From Immundisolibacter sp. (GTDB lineage Bacteria > Pseudomonadota > Gammaproteobacteria > Immundisolibacterales > Immundisolibacteraceae), in the NCBI RefSeq assembly GCF_041601295.1, contig NZ_JBFIII010000045.1:1-23338 (forward strand): DNA of 23,338 bases, in the 5' to 3' direction. Of the stretch, positions 15,048 to 23,269 are shown one piece after another; the stretch's first letter is position 1, and every line of letters starts with the position of its first letter. Both the position numbers and the translations under genes were made by a program. The notes under the pieces are model-generated. The model searched no databases, had not been told where the DNA came from, and worked only from the letters and a program-made list of their open reading frames with translations.

Positions 15048-16196
15048 TCAATACACGGCGCGGGCGCGAAAGCGTTCCGGAAGATCCTGCGGCTTGCCGT
15101 GCGGCGCGATATTGGCGCTGGCGTAGAAGGCCTCCACGATCGGGTTCATCAGCCGCCGCCACAGCGGCGGCACCATCACCACCCAGATCATCGTCATGTA
15201 GCCGTAGGGCAGGCGCGGGGCCTCGTCGCGAACGCGCAGAATCTGATACGGCCGGCTGGTCTTGGCGTGGTGGTCGGAATGGCGCGTGATCTGGCACGAG
15301 ATCATGCTGCTGACGACGTAGCTGTCGTCCCAGGCATGTTCGGCACGCACCGGCTCGTAGCTGCCATCGGTCAGGCGGCGACGGCCCAGACCGTAATGCT
15401 CCAGGTAGTCCACAAAGGCCAGAAACAGGCGTGGGAACAGCCAGCAGCCCAGGAACACCGGCAGTGCCACCCAGCCGAACAGCGCCAGCGTGGCGGCCAG
15501 CCATAGAAGCGGTGCGGCAAACAGCCACAGCGCCTGGTTGCGCCAGTGCCACACCGGCAAACCGCGCACGGCCATGCTGTCGCGGCCGATGCGCCAGGCC
15601 AGGCGCGTCTTGTCCACGATGCAGCGCAGCACGAACGGGTATACCGGCTCGTTGTAGCGTGCCGAGGCCGGATCGTCCGGCGTGGCCACCAGGTTGTGGT
15701 GGCCGATGTTGTGGTACAGGTGAAAGTCCGCCATGTTGGTGGGCGTGAACAGCAGCACGCCCATGAAGCGGTCGAACTTTTGCGCGTGGTGGCACAGCTC
15801 GTGCGCCACCACCACACCGATGCCCACCGAAACCGACAGGCTAAGAATCAGCCCGATCATGGCGCTGGTGGTCAGCGGTTCGTGACTGAGCACGTACAGG
15901 CCAAACAGCGCCACGCCCCACTGCACGGGCACGCACAGCCACAGCATGAAGCGGTAACGCAGGCGTTTTTCTAACTCTGGCTCGTAAGCAACCGCGGCGT
16001 TTATCCGGTCCGGTCCGATCAGGTTGTCCAGCACTGGCAGCACCGCCATCCACGCCACGGCGCTGATCCAGTACCCGTTGCCGCCGCCCAGTGCCCAGGC
16101 CAGCACCGGCAACAGCATGAAGCCGATCAGCGGCCAGGTGCTGACGCGGGCCAGGATGCTGCGCCGCGTACCGGTGCCTTCAATTGCAATGGCCAT
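15048..16196 (-). CDS. AlkB-type membrane di-iron monooxygenase (alkane 1-monooxygenase family)
   Basis: A 382-residue integral membrane oxygenase. All nine histidine ligands of the AlkB family are present: His132 and His136 (HELCHH), His162, 166 and 167 (YHNIGHH), His267 (DYLEHYGL), and His306, 309 and 310 (RHSDHH). ATPDDPASARYNE (about 171-183) and RPYQILR (about 315-321) are further family signatures. Six hydrophobic helices fit AlkB topology. Two positions differ from typical alkane hydroxylases: HELxHK is HELCHH, and EHNxGHH is YHNIGHH. The substrate may therefore be something other than medium-chain n-alkanes. No rubredoxin or rubredoxin reductase gene is within the window, so electron donors must be elsewhere. 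GGGAG precedes ATG 16196. A palindrome 42-53 bases upstream may be a regulator site. Confidence 0.88.
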   Translation of the reverse strand: MAIAIEGTGTRRSILARVSTWPLIGFMLLPVLAWALGGGNGYWISAVAWMAVLPVLDNLIGPDRINAAVAYEPELEKRLRYRFMLWLCVPVQWGVALFGLYVLSHEPLTTSAMIGLILSLSVSVGIGVVVAHELCHHAQKFDRFMGVLLFTPTNMADFHLYHNIGHHNLVATPDDPASARYNEPVYPFVLRCIVDKTRLAWRIGRDSMAVRGLPVWHWRNQALWLFAAPLLWLAATLALFGWVALPVFLGCWLFPRLFLAFVDYLEHYGLGRRRLTDGSYEPVRAEHAWDDSYVVSSMISCQITRHSDHHAKTSRPYQILRVRDEAPRLPYGYMTMIWVVMVPPLWRRLMNPIVEAFYASANIAPHGKPQDLPERFRARAVY

Positions 16197-16237
16197 GATC
16201 GCTCCCTGATGTGGCCAACGGACCGCCGGATGGTACC

Positions 16238-16249
16238 GAACGCTCGTTC
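16238..16249. promoter_or_regulatory. Palindrome upstream of alkB, possible TetR-type operator
   Basis: GAACG-CT-CGTTC lies 42-53 bases upstream of the alkB ATG. Palindromes built on GAACG/CGTTC are common among TetR-family operators. No TetR gene is in the window, so this is a positional inference only. It sits in the 102-bp gap between thrC (stop at 16299) and alkB. Confidence 0.35.
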
Positions 16250-16298
16250 AGGAAGACAAGCATTGGGTGGCCGACGGGCATCGTCGGCGTTGGACTAC

Positions 16299-17372
16299 CT
16301 ACCGACCGCGCTCCAGCCGGCGCAGGATGGCGGCTTCCAGCGTGGCGCGATCCGCTTTGACGGGCTTCAGGTCTGGCGCGCTGCGAATTGCGATGTCCGG
16401 ATCCTTCAGGCCGTTGCCGGTGAGGGTGCAGACCAGCGTCTTGCCGGCCGGGATGCGGCCGGATTGCAGGTCGCGCAGGGCGCCACCGATGGAGGCGGCC
16501 GAGGCCGGTTCGCAGAACACGCCTTCTTCCATTGCCAGCAGTTTCTGGGCGGCCAGGATTTCGTCATCGGTAAGTGCCGCAAACCAGCCGCCGGAACCCT
16601 GCTGGGCGGCGATGGCCTTGTCCCAGGACTGCGGGTGGCCTATGCGGATGGCGGTGGCGATGGTTTCCGGCTGGTCGATGGGGTGGCCCTGCACGAACGG
16701 CGCCGCGCCGGCTGCCTGGTAGCCGGCCATCACCGGCAGCGCGCAGCGCCCGGCGGCGTGGTATTGCGCGTAACCCATCCAGTAGGCGCTGATGTTGCCG
16801 GCGTTGCCGACCGGCAGGCAGTGGTAGTCCGGCGCCCGGCCGAGCGTGTCGACGATCTCGAAGGCGGCGGTTTTCTGACCCTGCAAACGGTAAGGGTTGA
16901 CCGAGTTGACCAGCGTGACCGGGGCGGTGGCGGCCAGTTCCTTGACCAGCGCCATGCCGTCGTCGAAGTTGCCGGCGATCTGCAGCACTTCGGCGCCGTG
17001 CACGATGGCCTGCGCCAGCTTGCCAAGGGCGATCTTGCCTTCCGGAATCAGCACGAAGGACACGATGCCGGCGCGCGCCGCGTAGGCCGCCGCCGAGGCC
17101 GAGGTGTTGCCGGTGGAGGCGCAGATGATGGCGCGGCTACCCTCGGCTACCGCCATCGAGACCGCCGCCGTCATGCCGCGATCCTTGAACGAACCGGTCG
17201 GATTCAGGCCCTCGAATTTGACGTAGATGTCGGCGTCCAGGTTCAGCCGGCGCGGGATGTTGCGCAGGCGGATCAGCGGCGTGTTGCCTTCCAGCAGGGT
17301 CACCGGCTCGATGCCGACCGGCAGGTCCAGCCAGTCCCGATAACGGGCGATCAGACCCTCGTATGCGCTCAT
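16299..17372 (-). CDS. thrC: Threonine synthase
   Basis: A 357-residue PLP enzyme that converts O-phosphohomoserine to threonine, the last step of the pathway. The PLP lysine is Lys63 in LNPTGSFKDRGM. The phosphate-binding and substrate regions ASTGNTSASAAAYAARAG and LPVGNAGNISAYWMGY are typical. At about 357 residues it belongs to the shorter threonine synthase class (as in Pseudomonas-like or plant-related forms), not the roughly 430-residue E. coli type. It starts 4 bases after the hom stop, with GGAG inside hom, so it is the third cistron of alaC-hom-thrC. No thrB (homoserine kinase) is in the window. Confidence 0.95.
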   Translation of the reverse strand: MSAYEGLIARYRDWLDLPVGIEPVTLLEGNTPLIRLRNIPRRLNLDADIYVKFEGLNPTGSFKDRGMTAAVSMAVAEGSRAIICASTGNTSASAAAYAARAGIVSFVLIPEGKIALGKLAQAIVHGAEVLQIAGNFDDGMALVKELAATAPVTLVNSVNPYRLQGQKTAAFEIVDTLGRAPDYHCLPVGNAGNISAYWMGYAQYHAAGRCALPVMAGYQAAGAAPFVQGHPIDQPETIATAIRIGHPQSWDKAIAAQQGSGGWFAALTDDEILAAQKLLAMEEGVFCEPASAASIGGALRDLQSGRIPAGKTLVCTLTGNGLKDPDIAIRSAPDLKPVKADRATLEAAILRRLERGR

Positions 17373-17376
17373 CGGT

Positions 17377-18690
17377 TCAGTGCTCCAGATGGTCCAGGCG
17401 CAGGCTCACCACGCGCCCGTCGATGCTGGGCAGCGCCTCGATGCGGGCGATGGCCTCGCGCATGGCGCGCTCGCGGACCTTGTGGGTGAGCAGGATAACC
17501 GCCACGTGGCTCTCGCCTGGCGGGGGTTCCTTCTGCAGGATGGCCTCGATGCTGATTTGCTGATCGCCCAGGATGCGCGTGACATCGGCCAGTACACCCG
17601 GCTGGTCGAGCGCGGTCAGGCGCAGGTAAAAAGCCGTCTCGACCGCGTCGATCGGCAGGATCGGCAGCGCCTCCAGCCGGTCGTGGTGGAAGGCCAGGTA
17701 CGGCACCCGGTGCTCGGGGTCGATGGTCAGTGCCCGGGCAATATCGATCAGGTCGGCCACCACCGCCGAGGCGGTTGGTCCGGCGCCGGCGCCGGCGCCG
17801 TAGTAAAGGCTCTGGCCGAGCGCGTCGCTGTCCACCAGCACCGAATTGATTACGCCATCGACCTGCGCCAGCAAGTGGCGCTGCGGCAGCAGCGTGGGGT
17901 GCACGCGCAGCTGCACGCCGCTGCCCGTGCGCCGGGCGATGCCCAGCAGCTTGAGTCGATAGCCGAACTGTCCGGCGTAATCCACGTCCACGGCTGCAAG
18001 ATCGCGGATGCCCTCCACGTGCACATGCTCGAAGCACAGCGGCATGCCAAAGGCGATGGCGGCCAGGATGGACAATTTATGGGCCGCGTCCACGCCGTCG
18101 ATGTCGAAGCTGGGGTCGGCTTCGGCGTAGCCCAGGCGCTGGGCGTCGGCCAGCGCGGTGGCGAAGTCGAGCCCGGCGTCGCGCATCTGCGTCAGGATGT
18201 AATTGGACGTGCCGTTGATGATGCCAGCCAGGCCCTGGATGCGGTTGCCGGCCAGGCCTTCGCGCAGGGTCTTGATGATGGGGATACCACCGGCCACGGC
18301 GGCCTCGAAGCTGACCGCCACGCCGGCCCGGCGAGCCGCCTCGAAAATCTCGTTGCCGTGCAGGGCAATCAGCGCCTTGTTGGCGGTGACCACATGCTTG
18401 CCGGCGTTGATGGCTGCCAGCACCAGCGTGCGGGCAGGTTCGATGCCGCCGATCAGTTCGGCGACGATGTCGATCTCGGGGTGGTTGACCAGCTTTAGTG
18501 GGTCGTCGAGTAATTGGACGCGTTCGGCCTGTGGCCCACGCGGGCGGCTGGTGTCTTTCACCGCCGCATGGGTGACGAGCAGTGGCCGCCCGGCGCGGCG
18601 GGCGATCTCGTCGCCGTTGCGGGCCAGCAGCTCCAGCGTGCCGCCGCCGACGGTGCCCAGACCCAGCAGGCCGATGCGTACCGCGTTCAT
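17377..18690 (-). CDS. hom: Homoserine dehydrogenase
   Basis: A 437-residue monofunctional enzyme that reduces aspartate semialdehyde to homoserine with NAD(P)H. The Rossmann motif is GLLGLGTVGGGT (about 7-18). HVVTANKALIALHG contains Lys105 of the active site, and GGIPIIKTLREGLAGNRI is the conserved catalytic-domain signature. A C-terminal ACT domain (about 355-430: FYLRLTALDQPGVLADVTRIL) fits feedback control by threonine. No aspartokinase domain is fused, unlike E. coli ThrA. The ATG overlaps the alaC stop by 4 bases (ATGA), and the gene lacks its own strong ribosome site, indicating translational coupling. Confidence 0.96.
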   Translation of the reverse strand: MNAVRIGLLGLGTVGGGTLELLARNGDEIARRAGRPLLVTHAAVKDTSRPRGPQAERVQLLDDPLKLVNHPEIDIVAELIGGIEPARTLVLAAINAGKHVVTANKALIALHGNEIFEAARRAGVAVSFEAAVAGGIPIIKTLREGLAGNRIQGLAGIINGTSNYILTQMRDAGLDFATALADAQRLGYAEADPSFDIDGVDAAHKLSILAAIAFGMPLCFEHVHVEGIRDLAAVDVDYAGQFGYRLKLLGIARRTGSGVQLRVHPTLLPQRHLLAQVDGVINSVLVDSDALGQSLYYGAGAGAGPTASAVVADLIDIARALTIDPEHRVPYLAFHHDRLEALPILPIDAVETAFYLRLTALDQPGVLADVTRILGDQQISIEAILQKEPPPGESHVAVILLTHKVRERAMREAIARIEALPSIDGRVVSLRLDHLEH

Positions 18691-19892
18691 GTGCCGGCCT
18701 GTGCGGTCTGGGCCTCGTTGCCGCGCAGCATGCGGCGGATGGAACGCACTGCCTGACGCGTGCGATGTTCGTTCTCGATCAAACCAAAGCGCACGTACTC
18801 GTCTCCGTATTCGCCAAAACCAATACCTGGAGACACGGCCACGTGGGCATCGGTCAACAGGCGCTTGCTGAACTCAAGCGAGCCGAGCACCCGGTACGGC
18901 TCCGGAATGCGCGCCCACACGAACATGGTGGCCTTGGGTTTTTCCACTGCCCAGCCGGCCGCGTTCAGGCCCTCGCACAGCACATCGCGCCGGCTCTGGT
19001 ACATGGCGGCGATTTCGCGCACGCAGTCCTGGGGCCCCTCCAGCGCGGCAATGGCCGCGACCTGAATGGGCGTGAAGGTGCCGTAGTCCAGGTAGGACTT
19101 GATGCGTGCCAGGGCGCCAATCAGGGTCGGGTTGCCGCACATGAAACCGACCCGCCAGCCGGGCATGTTGTAGGTCTTGGACAGCGTGTAGGCCTCCACC
19201 GCGACGTCCTTGGCACCCGGTACCTGCAGGATGGAAGGCGCCTGGTAGCCGTCGAAGGCAATCTCGGCATAGGCCAGGTCGTGGACGACCCAGATTTCGT
19301 TCTCACGCGCCACTGCCACGACCCGCTCGAAGAAGTCCAGATCGACACAGGCGGTGGTCGGGTTGCTCGGGAAATTGAGCACCAGGAACTTCGGCCGTGG
19401 CCAGCAGTTGCGGATGGCGTTCTCCAGCTCGGCGAAAAAATCCAGCCCCGGCAACATCGGGACGTGACGGATGTCGGCACCGGCAATGACAAAACCATAC
19501 GGGTGAATGGGGTAGGTCGGGTTTGGCACCAGCACGGCATCGCCCGGCCCAACCGTGGCCAGCGCCAGATGCGCCAGGCCTTCCTTGGAGCCGATGGTGA
19601 CGATGGCTTCGCTGTCCGGGTTCAGGTCAACATCGTAGCGGCGCTTGTACCAGGTGCAGATGGCCCGGCGCAGGCGTGGGATGCCCTTGGATACCGAATA
19701 ACGATGCGTGTCGTCGCGGCGGGCGGCCTCGATCAGTTTCTCGACAATATGCGGGGGCGTCGGCTGGTCCGGGTTGCCCATGCCGAAATCGACCACGTCC
19801 TCGCCGCGCTGACGAGCCTGGGCTTTCAGCTCGTTGACGATGTTGAATACATAGGGCGGCAGGCGCTCGATGCGCGGGAAGCTGTCCTTCAT
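18687..19892 (-). CDS. alaC: Alanine transaminase AlaC-type (class I aminotransferase)
   Basis: A 401-residue fold-type I PLP aminotransferase. The frame is open upstream to 20588, but ATG 19892 starts at the conserved MKDSFPRIERLPPYVFNIVNEL, and the upstream part would run through the divergent gene. The PLP lysine is Lys239 in AYTLSKTYNMPGWRVGF. Substrate and cofactor motifs are DFGMGNPDQPTP (about 35-46), NPTYPIHPYG, NFPSNPTT and HDLAYAEIAF. E. coli AlaC makes alanine from pyruvate and glutamate. In several gammaproteobacteria this homologue heads the alaC-hom-thrC operon and is annotated as an alanine or aspartate transaminase; either fits the aspartate-family context. It is first in the operon and divergent from an Mth938-like gene. 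Confidence 0.92.
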   Translation of the reverse strand: MKDSFPRIERLPPYVFNIVNELKAQARQRGEDVVDFGMGNPDQPTPPHIVEKLIEAARRDDTHRYSVSKGIPRLRRAICTWYKRRYDVDLNPDSEAIVTIGSKEGLAHLALATVGPGDAVLVPNPTYPIHPYGFVIAGADIRHVPMLPGLDFFAELENAIRNCWPRPKFLVLNFPSNPTTACVDLDFFERVVAVARENEIWVVHDLAYAEIAFDGYQAPSILQVPGAKDVAVEAYTLSKTYNMPGWRVGFMCGNPTLIGALARIKSYLDYGTFTPIQVAAIAALEGPQDCVREIAAMYQSRRDVLCEGLNAAGWAVEKPKATMFVWARIPEPYRVLGSLEFSKRLLTDAHVAVSPGIGFGEYGDEYVRFGLIENEHRTRQAVRSIRRMLRGNEAQTAQAGT

Positions 19893-20009
19893 GGAACGTC
19901 CGGGCCGGGGGCTTTGGGGGCGGGAGGGCTGCCAGTGCGCACACACGGCGCCGGTGCGGGTCGATAATCGCGCCAGTCGAATGCGTGATCGGACAGGGCT
20001 AAATTCTAA

Positions 20010-20408
20010 ATGAAAATCCACATCGAACGAGGCGCCGCCTACCGTGTGCAGGGCTATTCGGCAGGCAGCGTGGTGGTGGCGCGTGGTGAGGCCGAGGCCG
20101 AACAGACGCTCACCGCGCCAGCCATTCTGCGGCCCAATGACCTTCCCGTGGCGTGGCCGGTTGTTGACATCACGCCGCCTCTGGCGGCCTTCGAGGCACT
20201 GCTGGACTATGCGCCCGAGGTGGTCCTGTACGGCAGCGGGCCGCGCTTGCGCTTCCCTGGGGCGCAGGTAATGCACCTGTTCCAAACCCGCGGCATCGGC
20301 TTCGAGACCATGGACACCCACGCCGCCTGCCGCACCTATAACGTGCTGAGCATGGAGGGGCGGCGCGTGCTGGCGGCACTGTTGATCGGACCCACGGCCG
20401 GGCGGTGA
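20010..20408 (+). CDS. Mth938/Xcc1710-like domain protein
   Basis: A 132-residue cytosolic protein of the Mth938-like fold (DUF498/DUF598). The core signatures are APAILRPNDLPVAW, PEVVLYGSGPRLRFP and GIGFETMDTHAACRTYNVLSMEGRRVLAALL. The last block, with DTHAACRTYN, is the strongest family marker. Structural homologues exist in archaea and Xanthomonas, and a mitochondrial relative (NDUFAF3) is a complex I assembly factor, but the bacterial role is unknown. It is divergent from alaC across a 117-bp region, a recurring arrangement in gammaproteobacteria as far as I recall. No strong ribosome site precedes ATG 20010. Confidence 0.85.
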   Translation: MKIHIERGAAYRVQGYSAGSVVVARGEAEAEQTLTAPAILRPNDLPVAWPVVDITPPLAAFEALLDYAPEVVLYGSGPRLRFPGAQVMHLFQTRGIGFETMDTHAACRTYNVLSMEGRRVLAALLIGPTAGR

Positions 20409-20451
20409 GCGTTCGCGCGCAACAGCACTTTCCCGAGGGTGATCAATAACT

Positions 20452-22212
20452 ATGATCGCGTTGGTCGAAGCGCACCGCGCCGGGCTGTTCGGCCGCAAAC
20501 ACTGGCTGCCGAACATCGTGTCCGGCGTGATTGTCGGCATTGTGGCGTTGCCACTGGCCATGGCCTTTGCCATCGCGTCCGGCGCCAAGCCAGAACAGGG
20601 GCTCTACACCGCCATCATCGCGGGCTTTCTGGTCTCGGCACTCGGCGGCAGCCGGCTGCAGATTGCCGGGCCGACCGGCGCCTTCATCGTCATTCTGTCG
20701 GGCATCACGGCCAAGTACGGCATTGCCGGCCTGCAGATAGCCACCCTGATGGCCGGCGTGATCCTGCTGCTGCTGGGCCTGGCACGCCTGGGCACCATCA
20801 TCCGCTTCATCCCGGACCCGGTGATCCTGGGCTTTACCGCGGGCATCGGCGTCATCATCTGGGTCGGTCAGTGGAAGGATTTCTTCGGCTTGCCGGCGGT
20901 GGCTGGCGAACACTTTCACGAAAAACTGTGGCATCTGGTGCAGGCCTTGCCGCAGCTGCACCCGACAACCACCGCCCTTGCGGCCCTGTCGCTAGCATTG
21001 GTGATTGGCGCGCCCAGGGTACGCGGCTTCGCGCGGGTGCCGGGGCCGCTGGTGGCGCTGGTGGTCGCGACCGTATTGCAAGCGGTGTTTCAGTTCGACG
21101 GCGTGCGCACCATCGGCAGCGTCTTCGGCAGCATTCCGCAGAGCCTGCCGACGCTGCAACTGCCGCAAGCGACGGCGAGTGACGTTATCGCCCTGATCGG
21201 GCCGGCCTTCACCATCGCCATGCTGGGCGCCATCGAGTCGCTGCTGTCGGCGGTGGTGGCGGACGGCATGGCCGGCACGCGCCACAACTCGAACCAGGAA
21301 CTCATCGGCCAGGGCATCGCCAACATTGTCGCGCCGCTGTTCGGCGGTATCGCCGCGACTGGCGCCATTGCCCGCACTGCCACCAATATCCGTAATGGCG
21401 GCACCAGCCCGTTGGCGGGCATGGTGCATGTGCTGACGCTGGTGTTGATGGTTCTGGCCCTGGCCCCGCTGGCGGTCAACGTACCACTGGCGGCGCTGGC
21501 GGCCATCCTGTTCATCGTGGCCTGGAACATGAGCGAGGTGCGGCACTTCGCCAAGATGGTCAAGCGCGCGCCGCGCGCCGATGTGGCGATCCTGCTGGTC
21601 ACCTTCACCCTGACCGTGTTCGCCGACCTGGTGGTGGCGGTCAATATCGGTGTCATCCTGGCCACGCTGCACTTCCTGCGTCGCATGGCGACCAGCGTGG
21701 AAGTGCGCGAGGCGACCGAGCAAGAGCTCAGCCAGGAGTTCGCGCATTTGGGGTTGGTTCGTCTGCCGCCGGGCGTGTTGGTCTACAGCATCGAGGGGCC
21801 GTTCTTTTTCGGTGCGGTCGAGAACTTCGAGCGCGCGTTGGCCGGTACGCATACTGACCCGCGGGTGCTGGTTATCCGTCTGCGCTGGGTGCCGTTCATC
21901 GACATCACCGGCCTGCAGACCCTGGAAGAAGTGATTCGCGACCTGCACAAGCGTGGCGTGCGGGTCATGCTGTCGGGCGCCAATGCCCGGGTGCAGGGCA
22001 AACTGGGCCGAGCCGGTATCGTCGAGTTGATCGGTGCGGACAATAGCTTCGCGGTCTTTGTGGACGCATTGGCGGCGTGCCGGGAACTGGTCGAGCATGA
22101 CCCGAAAATGGCGCACGATCGGGCCATGCTGCTCAGCGAGACCCTGGAGCGGCATTCCCCCACAGGTCCGGGCTTATCTGTCACGGAAACACGCTCCCGA
22201 GGAGACACATGA
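20452..22212 (+). CDS. SulP-family anion transporter with STAS domain
   Basis: A 586-residue inner-membrane transporter of the SulP/SLC26 family (sulfate, bicarbonate, dicarboxylate or other anions). The membrane domain spans about residues 15-415. IAGPTGAF (71-78) and GGIAATGAIARTATNIRNGG (298-317) are the family hallmarks. A C-terminal STAS domain (about 438-548) includes PFIDITGLQTLEE, where the D-x-T-G position matches the anti-sigma-antagonist phosphosite region. A further 38-residue tail follows. The substrate cannot be told from sequence alone, and no carbonic anhydrase or sulfur gene is adjacent. The start at ATG 20452 follows GAGGG at a somewhat long spacing. The stop overlaps the next gene's ATG by 4 bases. 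Confidence 0.92.
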   Translation: MIALVEAHRAGLFGRKHWLPNIVSGVIVGIVALPLAMAFAIASGAKPEQGLYTAIIAGFLVSALGGSRLQIAGPTGAFIVILSGITAKYGIAGLQIATLMAGVILLLLGLARLGTIIRFIPDPVILGFTAGIGVIIWVGQWKDFFGLPAVAGEHFHEKLWHLVQALPQLHPTTTALAALSLALVIGAPRVRGFARVPGPLVALVVATVLQAVFQFDGVRTIGSVFGSIPQSLPTLQLPQATASDVIALIGPAFTIAMLGAIESLLSAVVADGMAGTRHNSNQELIGQGIANIVAPLFGGIAATGAIARTATNIRNGGTSPLAGMVHVLTLVLMVLALAPLAVNVPLAALAAILFIVAWNMSEVRHFAKMVKRAPRADVAILLVTFTLTVFADLVVAVNIGVILATLHFLRRMATSVEVREATEQELSQEFAHLGLVRLPPGVLVYSIEGPFFFGAVENFERALAGTHTDPRVLVIRLRWVPFIDITGLQTLEEVIRDLHKRGVRVMLSGANARVQGKLGRAGIVELIGADNSFAVFVDALAACRELVEHDPKMAHDRAMLLSETLERHSPTGPGLSVTETRSRGDT

Positions 22213-23132
22213 GCAATCAGTCCGATCCTGTCGCCCAGGCCGATATGTCCCCAGCCTGGGTTACCGAGGCGCTGCAAGCGCCGGTCACCGAGGCCGAGGT
22301 CGTCCACGACGGGGCGCGGCTGCGTTACCGCTCCTGGGGCACGCCCGGCCAGCCCGGGCTGGTGCTGATCCACGGCGCCATGGCGCACGCCAACTGGTGG
22401 GACTTCATGGCGCCGCGGTTTGCCGATCGCTTCCACGTGGTTGCGCCGCACTTGTCGGGCATGGGTGACAGCGAGCACCGCGAGGCGTATTCGACCGCGC
22501 AGTTCAGTGACGACGTGGTCGCGATCATCGAGCATGCTGGGCTTACTGCGGATACGGTCGTGGTCGGTCACAGCCTGGGTGGGGCGGTGGCGCTCACGCT
22601 CGGCGTACGCCATGCAGGCCGCGTGCGCGGCATCGTCATGCTGGACTCGGCGGTGTTCCCGCCGGACCAGCCGTCGCCGTTCGACCCGAGCAAGGTGCCG
22701 TATCGGCCCAAGACCATTTGCCCGGACTACGCCGCTGCCGTCGGGCGGTTTTATCTGCTGCCAGCACAGCCCTGCCAACATCCCTACCTGCTGCAACACA
22801 TCGCCCACCATTCAGTGACACCGATGCAGGACGGCTGGACCTGGAAGTTCGACGACGCGCTGTTCAAAAAAATGCATATGCACGAACCATGGCGCGAGCT
22901 GGAGGCCCTCGAAACGCCCCTGGCCGTGATCTACGGCGACCACAGCGCCATCTTTACCCAAGCGGTCAAGAGCTACGTCGAGAGCCTGGCGCAGCAGCGT
23001 GGTTGGCCCATGTTCGCCATCCCCGGCGCCTACCACCAACTCATGATCGATTCGCCCCGCGCTCTGTGCAGTGCGCTTAACGGGTTACTCGTGGGGTGGC
23101 CGGACCAAGCAAGGGGACATCAACGGGGATAG
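22209..23132 (+). CDS. Alpha/beta hydrolase
   Basis: A 307-residue cytosolic alpha/beta-hydrolase with nucleophile Ser122 in GHSLGG, an oxyanion HG (His55-Gly56), a probable catalytic His276 (YHQLMID) and an acidic candidate Asp244 (YGDHSAIF, similar to the GERS-type motif). A roughly 70-residue lid region (about 150-220) contains WTWKFDDALFKK. The fold family covers esterases, epoxide hydrolases and C-C bond hydrolases, so the substrate is open. GAGGAG precedes ATG 22209. The ATG lies in the SulP stop codon (ATGA), so the two are translationally coupled and may act together. A further gene, possibly also a hydrolase, starts 137 bases downstream. Confidence 0.88.
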   Translation: MSNQSDPVAQADMSPAWVTEALQAPVTEAEVVHDGARLRYRSWGTPGQPGLVLIHGAMAHANWWDFMAPRFADRFHVVAPHLSGMGDSEHREAYSTAQFSDDVVAIIEHAGLTADTVVVGHSLGGAVALTLGVRHAGRVRGIVMLDSAVFPPDQPSPFDPSKVPYRPKTICPDYAAAVGRFYLLPAQPCQHPYLLQHIAHHSVTPMQDGWTWKFDDALFKKMHMHEPWRELEALETPLAVIYGDHSAIFTQAVKSYVESLAQQRGWPMFAIPGAYHQLMIDSPRALCSALNGLLVGWPDQARGHQRG

Positions 23133-23218
23133 TCCTGTTTAGCGGATGGTGGGGTGCTTTGCGTCCGCCGAAATACAGAGCAATGCGCTTTGCCGCCCCG
23201 TCAGTCCGGCCCGCGACC

Positions 23219-23247
23219 TTGTCAGCTGTGCTAGCGTCGGATACTTG
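23219..23247 (+). promoter_or_regulatory. Possible promoter of the last partial gene
   Basis: TTGTCA (23219-23224; 5 of 6 with TTGACA) is followed after 17 bases by TACTTG (23242-23247), a poor -10. The position, some 20-50 bases before ATG 23270, is right. The rest of the 137-bp gap after the hydrolase stop shows nothing else clear. Confidence 0.3.
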
Positions 23248-23269
23248 AAAATTACAGGAGGAGTGGGCG

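Noticed and set aside
16209..18498. Long plus-strand open frames opposite thrC and hom
   Set aside because: They are complementary to well-conserved enzymes and have repetitive Gly/Gln/His-rich sequence.
19893..20588. Upstream extension of the AlaC frame
   Set aside because: It runs antisense through the Mth938-like gene; AlaC homology begins at ATG 19892.
20992..22811. Minus-strand open frames opposite the SulP and hydrolase genes
   Set aside because: Antisense shadows with no domain signatures.
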